Source: a virus
Direction: 5' to 3' (one strand)
Length of the DNA stretch: 64,000 nt
Virus record (IMG/VR): IMGVR_UViG_3300049482_000116
Coordinates: 1 to 64,000 of that record
The notes under the pieces are model-generated. The model made no database searches, was not told where the DNA came from, and saw nothing but the letters and a program-made list of their open reading frames with translations. Below are positions 41,001 through 50,924 of this stretch, piece after piece. Position numbers and translations under genes: made by a program. The stretch's first letter is position 1. Each line of letters opens with the position of its first letter.

Positions 41001-43129
41001 AAGATGGTATTCTTTCAGTATCCGCCGGGATGTACTTCGCATCTGCCGGTATTCAAAACGCCATCTCTAAAAATCAAGTTACACTTACCTCTTATCCTAA
41101 CCAAAGTGAGATTTTAAACGCGGCTTATAACGCTGCAAGTGCGTATGGGGCTACTACTAGCTGGACTGGGTCAGTTAAGAAGAACGATGTTATCCGTATT
41201 GCGGCTAACGGAACTCCGACTGGTAACTCAATTAATAACCTAACGCTTTCTCTCCAAGAACAGAAAGTAGCTGTTTCTCTATCGAACGTAGTTCCACAGT
41301 TTCAAGACGGAGATGGATATTTAAGGCTATCAGCATATAACAGTGTTGGTGCTACTAGAACTAGAATTCTAAGATTCTCAAACTTAGTTGAGCAAGATGG
41401 TTTAGGTAAATTTACTTACGCCGACTCCGCTGCTGATGGCGCATCTATCACCGTAAACGAAGATGGTATTTACAACATCGTTTGGGGTTGGGCATCAGCC
41501 AATAACGCTGCTATCGGAATGGCTTTAACTAAAAATGAGGTTCTTTCATCAACGGGAAGCACAGACGCAACTTCTCTTACGGAAGCACAAGGAAGAATTG
41601 CAGTAACGTACATCGGAGCAATTTCTACTGCTCTCACTGCTCCGGTAGTTACTTATTCTGGTAAGCTCTTAAAGGGTGATGTGATTCGCTGTCACACTGA
41701 CGCAAACACAACAAACCCTAACCCCGCACTTACTTACTTCAACATTACCAAAGTCGGCAAGCCTTCAATCGCTGCTGTAGATGTAACTCCTTTCGTAAAT
41801 CTTAAGGGTCAAGACACACAGGCGATTGAGACAGAAGCAACTACTGCAACTTGGGGTGGAACCAATACAGGTATCCCGGTTTACTCTATCAGATCAAACA
41901 CTAACAACGGCATAATTCGAGTTGATTCGAGCGCCGCTAACGGAACAAGTTTTACTGTTCTAAGAGATTGTAAGGCTAGTATCTCTGGCGGAGGTAATGG
42001 AAACGGAACAGGGTTGCCTGGGATATACATTACTAAGAATTCCACTATTCTTACAGCAACGAGTTTAACCGCTTCTACTGTTTTAGCTTACGCAACCGGT
42101 GGAGTTAACAACTTTGTAAATGCCATTTCCTGTAATGTAGACCTAAAGGTTGGAGATGTAATTAGGTTCCAACGCGACTCTACTAACCTAACGGAAACCC
42201 GTAACTTTAGTATTACAGCAGTAGCTGACTCCACTTCGGTAGTCTCAGCAGCGAAGACCTACAGAATGTCGGATCTTCTCGCTGTAGGAACCCGTGTTAC
42301 TGGAGCAGATCCAGCTAATCTAGGTGAGTACAGAACTCTTTATAGAGCAACTTCTTCCAATTCTACCCTTAGTGATACGATTACTCCAACCAACGTCCCT
42401 TCTACTGCAAATGGGATGTTTATCAACGGGGGTGTTGCCTTCAATACCGCTGGAACAAATACTTCCCCACAAGTATATAGAATATTCATCGGTAAGAACA
42501 AGCAATACTCAATTAGCTGGCACAATACTACTGGAAGAACTGGGTTCTTATCTGTTGACAGAATTCTAGCTGCTGGGACCGATGAATACGGTGCTTGGGA
42601 AATGTACGATCCGACCACTGGGATTCTTTCTATTGACGCAGCAAGTATTGTTAACGGCGGCAATACAAGTAGACAGCTTGGAAACAAAGAATCAAACGCT
42701 ACTGTTGCAAACGGTTACTTCGACGTAACTGTATTTGAAAGTCCTTTCGTAAGCGTTCCACAGCCAGCTAAGGTTACAGCCTTATATATGGCTAACGTAT
42801 CTGCAACCACTAACGGATCACTACCTGTCCAGTGGAGCAATAGGATCGTCGATAATTTCGGAGCTGTGACCACAGGAAGCGGCTGGAGATTTACTGCACC
42901 AAGGGCAGACGTCTATATGGTAAACGGCACTATGGATGTAGGTATTACAGCTAACGTCTACATTTATAAAAATGGAGTGCTTTATCAGAGTGCCGGGATT
43001 GTTTATTCTAACACGGGGGTTATCGTAGGATGTGTGCCTATGGTGGCTGGAGATTATATAGACGTTAGAGCAGATTCTTCTACGGTAGGTTCGAACGTAA
43101 ACAGATTTATTTCGATTACCAGCCAATGA
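38036..43129 (+). CDS. Very large tail fibre protein with tandem beta-sandwich repeats, 1697 aa
   Basis: The N-terminus (MSLETSKFKSGITLIP) resembles fibre attachment regions. At residues 310-380 are fibre phrases seen in many phages (TKGYVDTAVSGSV, VKGDLIVATAADTVARLQAG). The C-terminal 900 residues contain about five repeats of 130-150 residues with a C1q/TNF-like pattern: TRILRF, then AADGASITV, DGIYNIVWG, and LLKGDVIRCH. Such repeats occur in trimeric adhesins. Only a weak ribosome site precedes it. It is likely a receptor-contacting or long fibre. Confidence 0.65.
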   Translation: MSLETSKFKSGITLIPTDPFTLTNPSIGDIVCDSTDSNKIKEWNGKLWVTPTTDLPGVTEDRLFISPWNGSTNTPTLADGVGIHGQWYSVFVAGTLNGTSYAINDKIVYWGGKWVNDKNINLNGQRSQSTYFGLATVGPWSTTFTVAELEKAKTSGTLETGKTYQITTFIAGDDFTNIGAASNATDVVFTATGTTPTTWTNASTVSPAVSIAVSVVSSDPPTMIADIVSQIQANADLRSRGFYCYPVSDQTEYNPYYPTVYNHGYIKGPLGQPFKLTTNPSHIDRFAGNDVASFIGQAQRITNLATPLVASDASTKGYVDTAVSGSVAKTVVDVKGDLIVATAADTVARLQAGTNGQVLTVDSAEATGLKWAAPAASSSSIGIGDLDTLAADDAQTAVLADYTQTGLEILTSTQIHGTAAFRLIHQNASTYSFKKTIAVDPKFRGKNNTLVFDLRSSAASSNVTVLVRDETNSATLTSGIASTNRNQVTATTTSGIATLSGVSSADYNSFEVGDTVTGAGIPTGTRVLSKTLSGLVITLSANATASATVTLSVSSLPARQSYTFDVPSNCLSMSWTISALQEANLPETYVDDVVVKLSATANTSASITTTTFNTEAMTLDPNFTPTSFGTVTEKNIYKGRQGDLMNIRGYWRCGTTTASVASLDLPSGFTIDSAKFGTKSNIVVVGQFNQIKVTATPGGPFTQGYSGLIFYDGSTTDKLFFSGATESNVLNKATASSVQDSNGYISVTINDLPITSWTASITTSQTIQLTSSVLVQDPDSELRITGFVTSYASTATRILRTLNAATAGTIQKNTGSAIKLEDDSVNGTRITALKDGVYSLQFSTDLGSAAGVGFSLNSSSLTTDFNSLSGAEKLSSQYEPGSSATLCVSWTGALKTGDIVRPHGTGGLTGPDASFSMLQVTCQGKLSQLNPSSDQKIEIPTSELRFEGSSSRGGTDTSIVKFDNLVSTKGDGFSVVNTSANGTVVTVLKDGILSVSAGMYFASAGIQNAISKNQVTLTSYPNQSEILNAAYNAASAYGATTSWTGSVKKNDVIRIAANGTPTGNSINNLTLSLQEQKVAVSLSNVVPQFQDGDGYLRLSAYNSVGATRTRILRFSNLVEQDGLGKFTYADSAADGASITVNEDGIYNIVWGWASANNAAIGMALTKNEVLSSTGSTDATSLTEAQGRIAVTYIGAISTALTAPVVTYSGKLLKGDVIRCHTDANTTNPNPALTYFNITKVGKPSIAAVDVTPFVNLKGQDTQAIETEATTATWGGTNTGIPVYSIRSNTNNGIIRVDSSAANGTSFTVLRDCKASISGGGNGNGTGLPGIYITKNSTILTATSLTASTVLAYATGGVNNFVNAISCNVDLKVGDVIRFQRDSTNLTETRNFSITAVADSTSVVSAAKTYRMSDLLAVGTRVTGADPANLGEYRTLYRATSSNSTLSDTITPTNVPSTANGMFINGGVAFNTAGTNTSPQVYRIFIGKNKQYSISWHNTTGRTGFLSVDRILAAGTDEYGAWEMYDPTTGILSIDAASIVNGGNTSRQLGNKESNATVANGYFDVTVFESPFVSVPQPAKVTALYMANVSATTNGSLPVQWSNRIVDNFGAVTTGSGWRFTAPRADVYMVNGTMDVGITANVYIYKNGVLYQSAGIVYSNTGVIVGCVPMVAGDYIDVRADSSTVGSNVNRFISITSQ

Positions 43130-43220
43130 AAAATATGGAAATTTATACAACAGTAGAACTTGAGAAATTGAGCGATTAATAGTGATAAGATATAGTGATA
43201 CTAAAGTGGAGAAATAGGTT

Positions 43221-45962
43221 ATGGCAAATGAGATAAAATTTGGTAGTAAGGTAGTGTTTTTAGGTGGAACACCGATAACATTACCTTCGCAAGCTTCTGA
43301 TCCTGGTAGTGCAGTCAACGGAGACATGTACTATAACTCTACTTCAGACACCATAAGAGTATATCAAAGCGGTTCTTGGCAAAGTCTTGCAACAGGCGGA
43401 GCAGCTGCTAACACTACTTTGAGCAATCTTGGAACTACCGCTATTAACGCTGCTTTACTGCCAGCGTCTACAAACACAATAAACCTAGGTAATGGTAACC
43501 TTAAGTTTAACCAGATGTTTATCAATCAACTTCGCCGCGATTCTGGTGAAGGTGTTACAGGACGAGCGGTTTTAGACGTTCAAAACTTCATTGCATATAA
43601 TGGAACAGAAACGGCGATCTTTAAGTGGGATTCTTCTACTGTAGAGCTATCTACAATGACAGCTACTACTGTCCCCTATCTAGATGCTAACAAGCGCCTA
43701 CAATCTAGTACAGTAACTCCAACTGAACTTGGATATCTTTCTGGTGTTACTTCTGCACTTCAGACACAATTAGGTAACAAGGCTGCCGATAACGTGGTTA
43801 TCAAAAAAGATGGTTCTGTTGCGTATCTCGCGAACCAATCGATGGGCGGTTTTAAACTAACAAGTCTCGCAGCAGGTAGTGCCAACGGTGATTCAGTTAG
43901 ATATGAACAAGCTATTTTAGCTTCTGGCGTCAATGCATTTGCTGCCAACCAATCGATGGGTGGTTTTAAACTAACTAACCTTGCAGACGGTACTTTAGCA
44001 CAGGATGCAGTTTCTAAGACGCAGATGGAAACTGCTGATGGTCTCAAGGTTTCTAAGTCTGGCGATACAATGTCAGGCAACCTGGCAATGGGCGGAAACC
44101 TTGTCACTGGACTGGGTGCTCCTGTTGGTGCTAACGATGCTGTTCGCAAAGCATATGCTGATGCTATTTCCGCTGGTTCAGTTTGGCTTAACCCGATCAA
44201 TGATCCTGACCTTATCGATGACTCGCTAAGCACACCCCCTGGTTCACCAGTTGTAGGAGATACTTATATCGTAGCAGACACTGCTACAGGAGCTTGGGCA
44301 GGATTAGAAGGCTATGCTGTGTTCTGGAGCGGATCTGCCTGGGTTGATATCTTAGGTCGCGCTGTCATCGCCGGCGATCGTTTCGGCGTCAGCATGGAAA
44401 CTCCGACAGCTGCAGCTGGCGGATTAGCTACTAAGGAAAATAATATTGCTCAAATTGTGTCCCCAACTCCTGGAGCGATCACATACACATTTACTGCACC
44501 CATACTTGGACAAGCAGTGTTCGTATTTAATACTGCTTCCACTCACTCTGGACACCAGTATAACTACAACGGAACTTCTTGGGTTGAATTCGGTGGAGCA
44601 AGCGCAATCACCCCTGGCGTTGGTCTATCATTCTCCGGTAACGTATTAAATGTTAACCTTGGAGCAGGTATTGCTCAACTCCCTTCTGATGAAGTTGGTA
44701 TTGATGTCCATACTTCCGGTGGACTATTTACTACAGTCGACAACAGCACATCTAGTACTGTCACTGCAGCTCAACTAGCAGTTAAACTAGATGGTTCTAC
44801 ATTAAGTAAATCATCCTCAGGACTTAAAGTAGCTGCCCTTGGAATCACCAACTCAGAGATCAGTGCGTCTGCAGCTATTGTATATACTAAGTTAAATATC
44901 TCTAACAGCGTTGTAAATGCTGATATTGCTTCTGGAGCAAATATTGCATTAAATAAGTTAGCTACTGTAACTGCAAGTCGCGCGCTTGTTTCAGATGGAT
45001 CTGGATTCATATCAGCAGCTTCAGTTACAGCGACCGAGCTCTCGTATCTATCTGGTGCAACAAGTTCAATCCAGACTCAACTTGGAAACAAGGCTTCTAC
45101 TACCTTAGACAACTTAGGTACTACAGCAATCAACACTAATCTGATTCCAAGTGCTACCAACTCGCATGATCTAGGTACTACGTCTGTTCGTTGGAAGGAC
45201 TTATATTTAGCTGGAGCAATAACATCAGCTGGTGGAGCAAGTTTTGGCGCTGGAATCACTGCTACCGGAACAATCAGCTCTGGAGCCTATAACTTAACTG
45301 GTGATGCTCTTGAAGTTAGCGGTGGAGCAGTAAGAGTCAGCTCTTTTACGACTCCAATTACCGGTGTTGCTGCTGCCTCGTTATTCCCAGTAAGTCCAGC
45401 TGCTGTACCAGTGTCTATCTTTACACGAGACAACAGTACAAATGACGCGGTTGCTTCTGGTGACGCACTTATCGAAACAGGAGATAAGACTGACGGTACT
45501 GGTAACTCTGGTTCTATCAAGCTTCAAACCGGGTCTTCAGTAGGCGGAACAAGGGGATCAATCGAACTTGATGCACGCGCTATCGCTCTTCGCGGCACGG
45601 TACAAAGATCAGATACTGCTGGTGGATCTAGTTTAATCGAAGAACAATATATCCATGCAACTACCCTTGCGGCCTCTCAGACTAATGCTATTGTAACAGC
45701 ATTAAATTTTGCTCATGCTTCTTATGAAGGTGTAGAGATTACTTACAAGATCAAGGAAGCTACCACTAACGCAGTCCGTACTGGTAAACTAAGTATCGCC
45801 ACCAATGGGACCGACGTATCTATTGTTGACTCTTTTAATGAGACAGCTGATGTTGGGGTCACTTGGAGCGCAGTCGTCAATGGCGCTAATATCAACGTAA
45901 GGTACACCACTACTGCTAATACAAAAACTGCACGTATGGATATCAAGCGCTTTAAGGCTTAA
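43221..45962 (+). CDS. Tail fibre protein, 913 aa
   Basis: GGAG precedes ATG 43221. The N-terminus has the fibre signature SVNGDMYYNSTSDTIRVY-like (GDMYYNSTSDTIRVYQSGSW). Repeats YLSGVTSALQTQLGNKA and YLSGATSSIQTQLGNKA, and NQSMGGFKLTSLA and NQSMGGFKLTNLA, form the shaft. A segment WVDILGRAVIAGDRFG lies in the middle. The C-terminal module (VEITYKIKE to ARMDIKRFKA) is related to those at the end of the 34429 protein. It is a trimeric fibre by family resemblance. Confidence 0.7.
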   Translation: MANEIKFGSKVVFLGGTPITLPSQASDPGSAVNGDMYYNSTSDTIRVYQSGSWQSLATGGAAANTTLSNLGTTAINAALLPASTNTINLGNGNLKFNQMFINQLRRDSGEGVTGRAVLDVQNFIAYNGTETAIFKWDSSTVELSTMTATTVPYLDANKRLQSSTVTPTELGYLSGVTSALQTQLGNKAADNVVIKKDGSVAYLANQSMGGFKLTSLAAGSANGDSVRYEQAILASGVNAFAANQSMGGFKLTNLADGTLAQDAVSKTQMETADGLKVSKSGDTMSGNLAMGGNLVTGLGAPVGANDAVRKAYADAISAGSVWLNPINDPDLIDDSLSTPPGSPVVGDTYIVADTATGAWAGLEGYAVFWSGSAWVDILGRAVIAGDRFGVSMETPTAAAGGLATKENNIAQIVSPTPGAITYTFTAPILGQAVFVFNTASTHSGHQYNYNGTSWVEFGGASAITPGVGLSFSGNVLNVNLGAGIAQLPSDEVGIDVHTSGGLFTTVDNSTSSTVTAAQLAVKLDGSTLSKSSSGLKVAALGITNSEISASAAIVYTKLNISNSVVNADIASGANIALNKLATVTASRALVSDGSGFISAASVTATELSYLSGATSSIQTQLGNKASTTLDNLGTTAINTNLIPSATNSHDLGTTSVRWKDLYLAGAITSAGGASFGAGITATGTISSGAYNLTGDALEVSGGAVRVSSFTTPITGVAAASLFPVSPAAVPVSIFTRDNSTNDAVASGDALIETGDKTDGTGNSGSIKLQTGSSVGGTRGSIELDARAIALRGTVQRSDTAGGSSLIEEQYIHATTLAASQTNAIVTALNFAHASYEGVEITYKIKEATTNAVRTGKLSIATNGTDVSIVDSFNETADVGVTWSAVVNGANINVRYTTTANTKTARMDIKRFKA

Positions 45963-46035
45963 TTTAAGTCGTCTAAGTTAGAGTTTTAGCCCTATCTCAA
46001 ACTGTGGTAATATAGTATTAAGTTTTGAGGGATAG

Positions 46036-46161
46036 ATGGAACTCAAGATGCTACAAGCTTCTTCCTGCCTAATATTCGGTAGGTACTCCATATATTTCAC
46101 TAATTTACTAAGAGATTTAAGTACAATCTTAAGTAACCACAGAGGAGCTAACAATGGCTGA
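46036..46161 (+). CDS. Candidate micro-protein between fibre genes, 41 aa
   Basis: In the 190-nt gap between fibre genes, ATG 46036 is preceded by GAGGGA and opens 41 codons, ending 8 nt inside the next fibre gene. The product begins MELKMLQASSCLIFG and includes FTNLLRDLST, which resembles the helix signature of the left-arm micro-proteins. Support is limited to the ribosome site, the position and this resemblance. Confidence 0.3.
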   Translation: MELKMLQASSCLIFGRYSIYFTNLLRDLSTILSNHRGANNG

Positions 46162-49100
46162 TAGCAGCTTTAGAGTTAATAGGGGTATTACATTAAACCC
46201 CCAGGCGACAGCCCCAACTTCTCCAACAAATGGTGACGTCTATTACGATTCAGTACTAGGTACGTTCGCATTCTATGATAATGGCTTTTGGATCAATCTA
46301 GCATCTCGTGGTGATGTAGCTTCCGCCTTAACGTTGACAAGTACTGATTTTCCAGCTTCTACTGTAGCCAACTCTATTATCAGAATCACTGGTGCTACGG
46401 CTGGCACCATTCATGGAGTTACTGCATCTACTGATGGCAACATGGTTGTTATCTACAATAACACCAACCAGCTCATCAATATAGCAAATCAAAGTGTTAC
46501 TGAAGGCACAGTAATAAACCGCATTGTTACTCACACTGGTCGAGACATAACCATTCCTGCTGGAATGACCTTAAAACTTGTATATGATTCTGCTCAGTCT
46601 CGCTGGGTATTTGCTGCTCCAGCTATTGATGGACTTGATAAACTCTTCGAAGATAGAAATATCCTACTGACACAAGGTGGTCTAATCACATATACAGGAA
46701 CTACAGTTCAGTTTACTGAAGCTCTTGCTATGGAAATCAACCAGCGCGAGACAGGCGTAGCTCCGGTAGTGATCAGTCTTGGTTCTACTACTCGTGCAAT
46801 CTCTGCTACAGGCAGAATGATCTACGCTGTGATCGATCGTGTAGCTGGAACTGCTATCGTCACAGATGACGCTGCTACTCTTCCACCTGCTGTCCCTGTC
46901 AATCAAGAAGTGTTTCTAATCGCTAAGCGTGTAGATGCTGCTGATGGAACTAAGCGTCTCTATTGGCGCAATGGAATGGCTCTAAACGAAGGTCAAACTG
47001 TTCGTCTTGGTGCTTCTGGTTCAGGCGGATCTGGAAATGGAACCGGCGACGACATCAATACTCTTCGATTTAAGGCTTCTTTTACGGATGAGTTTGCTGA
47101 AGGCTCTACTAGCTTAACCAGCGCAGTTAATTCTACTCTTACCACTGCTGTATATAATGCAGCAGGTGCCGCTTATCGTCTTAGCTACGATGCTGCAAAT
47201 ACTGTAACTGGCACAGGCACAGCGATGACGCTTTCTGGAACGCCTGCTTATACTGTAGTTGCAGGAGATATATTAGTCGTTGGTACAGAAGCACGTCGAA
47301 TTGTTACAGTCACTACTCAAACTTCTTATGTAATTGAATCTGCCTTCACTGTTGATCCTACGGCTGCTGTAGCCTGTGTCTCGCAAGCTGTTCATACTAA
47401 CGATGTTCGTGCACATACTGAAAATTCGACCGGCTTAGCGATGAATACCCTTATCTCTGATCCTGTAAGCACGTTCATGCTTAGATACAGAGATAGTGCA
47501 TCTCTTGGGGACTTTATCTGGGACTTTCCAGGTACTGCACTAATAGCAGTTTCTGCTTCAGCAGACAACACCAGCTGGAGCAATGTTTTTACTCGAACAA
47601 CAGCTTTAGATCAAAACGAGCCAATTCGCTCTGTTCCTGTTTCTGGCTCCCAGTTCCGTGCAAGATTCTTTGCTAATGCGTCTTCTGGCTCGGGTGCGGT
47701 CAACATTCTTGATTATAAAACATATCTACACGAAGGAAGCGGAACTTCGTCTGGTACTACTATGGACCAGGCTTACTGCCTTACTTCAGGTGCAGGAGCA
47801 GAGATTAATTGTTCGGTTTCTTCAGACACCGGTAAAACACGAATCACAACCACTTGGGCCTATGCAACCAGTGTAAATCCTGGAACTCAGCAAGGCCAGA
47901 TCATGGTGATGCTCGACGGCAAGGTTCTTCCTCGCTTTATCGACAATACCTTAACAGCAAGTGGATACTACAAAGAGATTTCGGCTCAGGTAATAGAACT
48001 TGATGCAGATTACTCTGGTGCTGGACTTGAAGTCGATATCAAGAAGTGGGTAAGCGCAGTTGATACAACTTCACAAAATAGTTCAAATCTTGCTTATCTT
48101 CAAGATATGTCTACCGCTGGTTTCCAGGGTTTTGTAGACGAATCTGCTAAGGTAGCAGTACCTAATACAACTATCATCGGTAGAGCACAGATTCCAGATC
48201 TTGCTAACGATTTAAAAGCTCGTATGGGCGTTGAGCGTATTTCGGTGCAACAGGCCATTGAGCTCCAAAAAGAGTTTGGTGCCAACGGCGAAAGAGTATT
48301 TGGTGCACTAAATGATGACCGAAACCTTATTAGATTTGTTGGTAACTGGGTTAATGCTAATAATGATACAGGAGCAAGACCAAATAGCAGTGCTAACATC
48401 ACAGACTATTTAGAAATAGTCTTTTATGGTACTGGTCTAAATATCTTAAGTCCAGCAAATGTAAACAGAGACTATAGAGCATCAGTAGATGGTGGCGCAG
48501 AAGGTGGAAATCTATTTAGCACAGGGTACTCAGCTGTTTTAGTTAATAAAAATTACGCCACAAACCAAGTAATTCAAGTAGTATCTGGTCTTGCACTAGG
48601 ACTGCATACTGTAAAAATTAGAAATAATAGTGTTTCATTTTTTATAGATTTATATGGTTTTGAAATCTTAAACGAGTCTGCGAACGTCAATGTTCGTCCA
48701 GGTACGGCGTATAATGGCGGTAAGAAGCTTGTAATGAGTTCTGCTTCTTCTGTAGCCTATAATACTGGTTTTGAGACTGTTACACGAGAAGGCGCAGCAG
48801 TAGCTTTTTCAAGTACAAGAGGTGCCCGTGTTCTTGAATATCTAAAATCAGATGGTACTAAGGGTAAGTCTGCATATCTTACTAATACCACCCAAGGGAA
48901 TTTAGCATCTGCTTCACATGATTATGAAGAAATTATTCGTACTTATAACTGGAGAGAGTTTGGAGCAGCTCGCGCTGACGATTTTAGCACATTACCAGTT
49001 TCACAGAGTGATAGAGTATTTACGTTAGAAGACGGAACCACAACGCTGACTGGAAGATCTGTGCAAACTGCACCAACAGGTCCAGATGGTCTCTATATTG

Positions 49101-50473
49101 GAACAAATTCTGTGGGATTTGTTACACTTACTTTCGTTGGAACTGGACTAGATATGTCTTGGTATGGAGATGCTACGGGATCAAACTCCAATGCTAACTC
49201 TTTTGAAGTTTTTGTAAACGGTGTATCTGTTGGTAACTGGGATACAGCAGCAGTAAACGGACAAGTTAAGACTAAAAAGATTGTTTCTGGTCTTCCTTAT
49301 GGAACACATACAGTTAAAGTATTTAAAAATGTTCCTAACCTTTGGACACTACATCTCACTAACTTCACAGTCTATGGGCCTAAAAAACCTTCTATTCCAG
49401 CTGGAGCTGTCGAGCTTGCTGATTACAATGTGATGGCAGATTTTGTAGCCAACACTACCTCTACGGCAGAAAATATTTCTACTGGGACTTTAAGGAAAAC
49501 TCCAAACAGAGAGATGATCTATGTTGAAGGGACTGGTGGTGCCAACCCATGGACTACCAACTACGGGATCAGCAATGGTGCTATCAACTTTGTAAACTTG
49601 GTCAACGACACCTTGGGCGGGTATTTCGAATATACCTTCTTTGGAACGGGATTCGAGTATCGTCTCCCAGGTGGTGGTAGCGGTTCGGCTAACGTAACAT
49701 GTATTGTAAATGGAACAGCTCTTAATGCTTCATATCCTAGTGCTAGTTCAATCAACTGCTCTGTTTACGGCGGAACGATAACTTATGGCGGTCAAGGCCC
49801 TAACTCTTCGTTCTTGTTATCGGCTGTAGCATCAAACATAATGAATCAAGGTACGACAGGCGTTGGAAACGGTTTCCGAGTTTCTAACCTACCACTTGCA
49901 AAGTATACGGTGAGATTTACTCAATCCGCCGCGGCGGGTAACGTCATCAGATTCAGCTCTTTCGATGTCATTACACCAATCCACGCACCTCAATCTTCTA
50001 TTCCCGGAGATATTCAAAACACACTTCCAACTGGATCTTGTACAATCTCTGATTCTAGACTTTTAAGTATAGTTAAAAGTGAGAGTCCTAAGAAGTTCAG
50101 AGGTGTAGCAGTTGCCGTTGTTGGCGGTGCAACTACAACAAGCGGTACATATATCCCTGTTCCTAATATGTCACTTGTTGTGCCTTCAAAAGGCGGATGG
50201 TTTGAGATGAACTATTCACTTAATACTAACGGTACTGCTGTAGATTTACAGCTTCACGCCTTGTTTATCAACGGAGTTAAAACAAACTACGCTGAAAAAA
50301 GATCAACTGGAGCAAGTGTGGGAGTAACTCTTACTATTCAGGGTATCGTAAGCGATAGTCAGTTAATATATTTATCACCTGGAACTCATAAGGTAGAACT
50401 GTATTGGCTTGCGGCAGCTGGAACAGCAAGATATGCAGGCGATGGTGTTAACTTAACTGTAAAAGAACTTTAA
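46154..50473 (+). CDS. Receptor-binding tail fibre, 1439 aa
   Basis: AGAGGAG precedes ATG 46154. The N-terminal 600 residues are a fibre-type attachment and shaft region (TSPTNGDVYYDSVLGTFAFY). From about residue 655 it shares an 800-residue region with the proteins at 50925 and 53262: GFQGFVDESAKVAVPNTTI, three repeats containing FYGTGL, FVGTGL or FFGTGF with GTHTVK, and a C-terminal beta domain ending LTVKEL. The repeats look like jelly-roll carbohydrate-binding modules. It probably recognises a host glycan. Confidence 0.7.
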   Translation: MADSSFRVNRGITLNPQATAPTSPTNGDVYYDSVLGTFAFYDNGFWINLASRGDVASALTLTSTDFPASTVANSIIRITGATAGTIHGVTASTDGNMVVIYNNTNQLINIANQSVTEGTVINRIVTHTGRDITIPAGMTLKLVYDSAQSRWVFAAPAIDGLDKLFEDRNILLTQGGLITYTGTTVQFTEALAMEINQRETGVAPVVISLGSTTRAISATGRMIYAVIDRVAGTAIVTDDAATLPPAVPVNQEVFLIAKRVDAADGTKRLYWRNGMALNEGQTVRLGASGSGGSGNGTGDDINTLRFKASFTDEFAEGSTSLTSAVNSTLTTAVYNAAGAAYRLSYDAANTVTGTGTAMTLSGTPAYTVVAGDILVVGTEARRIVTVTTQTSYVIESAFTVDPTAAVACVSQAVHTNDVRAHTENSTGLAMNTLISDPVSTFMLRYRDSASLGDFIWDFPGTALIAVSASADNTSWSNVFTRTTALDQNEPIRSVPVSGSQFRARFFANASSGSGAVNILDYKTYLHEGSGTSSGTTMDQAYCLTSGAGAEINCSVSSDTGKTRITTTWAYATSVNPGTQQGQIMVMLDGKVLPRFIDNTLTASGYYKEISAQVIELDADYSGAGLEVDIKKWVSAVDTTSQNSSNLAYLQDMSTAGFQGFVDESAKVAVPNTTIIGRAQIPDLANDLKARMGVERISVQQAIELQKEFGANGERVFGALNDDRNLIRFVGNWVNANNDTGARPNSSANITDYLEIVFYGTGLNILSPANVNRDYRASVDGGAEGGNLFSTGYSAVLVNKNYATNQVIQVVSGLALGLHTVKIRNNSVSFFIDLYGFEILNESANVNVRPGTAYNGGKKLVMSSASSVAYNTGFETVTREGAAVAFSSTRGARVLEYLKSDGTKGKSAYLTNTTQGNLASASHDYEEIIRTYNWREFGAARADDFSTLPVSQSDRVFTLEDGTTTLTGRSVQTAPTGPDGLYIGTNSVGFVTLTFVGTGLDMSWYGDATGSNSNANSFEVFVNGVSVGNWDTAAVNGQVKTKKIVSGLPYGTHTVKVFKNVPNLWTLHLTNFTVYGPKKPSIPAGAVELADYNVMADFVANTTSTAENISTGTLRKTPNREMIYVEGTGGANPWTTNYGISNGAINFVNLVNDTLGGYFEYTFFGTGFEYRLPGGGSGSANVTCIVNGTALNASYPSASSINCSVYGGTITYGGQGPNSSFLLSAVASNIMNQGTTGVGNGFRVSNLPLAKYTVRFTQSAAAGNVIRFSSFDVITPIHAPQSSIPGDIQNTLPTGSCTISDSRLLSIVKSESPKKFRGVAVAVVGGATTTSGTYIPVPNMSLVVPSKGGWFEMNYSLNTNGTAVDLQLHALFINGVKTNYAEKRSTGASVGVTLTIQGIVSDSQLIYLSPGTHKVELYWLAAAGTARYAGDGVNLTVKEL

Positions 50474-50503
50474 TTTAGAGATAAGTAAGGGAGAGAGATA
50501 ACA

Positions 50504-50890
50504 ATGGCAAAATATATGATTGAACTACAATGGAAAGAGCATTCAGTAGATCTAGAAGCTTTAGAAATCTGGATGAAGGCAAATGCTGGAGCAAGTTACG
50601 ATGGTAACTCAGCTGATAGTAAGCTCACATTATATTTCTTAGAAGAACCTTCACAAGACATCAAAGATGCTATCATAGCAGAGTGGGAAGCAATGGATGA
50701 TGCTGGACATGAAAAATGTGTAAGTCATAGATCACTAGCACAGCGTTCAGAAGCTGCCCAAGTAAGAGCGGCAGCAATCAAGGCTAAGAAAATGGGCATG
50801 TTACAAAAAACATGGGCCAATATGGATGGAATTGAGCGAAAAATCTATCTTGGACTTGAGTCTGAGATTCTAGACGAGGATTTAGAATAA
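50504..50890 (+). CDS. Small helical protein between fibre genes, 128 aa
   Basis: A strong ribosome site (AAGGGAGAGAG) precedes ATG 50504. The product begins MAKYMIELQWKEHSV, has a beta-alpha start and then long charged helices (SEAAQVRAAAIKAKKMG), and ends with an acidic tail. Fibre assembly chaperones often sit between fibre genes, so that role is possible, but I do not recognise the family. Confidence 0.5.
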   Translation: MAKYMIELQWKEHSVDLEALEIWMKANAGASYDGNSADSKLTLYFLEEPSQDIKDAIIAEWEAMDDAGHEKCVSHRSLAQRSEAAQVRAAAIKAKKMGMLQKTWANMDGIERKIYLGLESEILDEDLE

Positions 50891-50924
50891 TTTTGGATTT
50901 AATCGGACAATATAGGAAACGACT

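Noticed and set aside
42821-43327. Antisense 168-codon frame across the end of one fibre gene and start of the next
   Set aside because: It overlaps two well-supported genes and their ribosome site, and its product is low in regular structure.
43760-44233. Antisense 157-codon frame inside the 913-aa fibre gene
   Set aside because: Opposite a repeat-rich fibre; composition reflects the complementary codons and no start signal is present.
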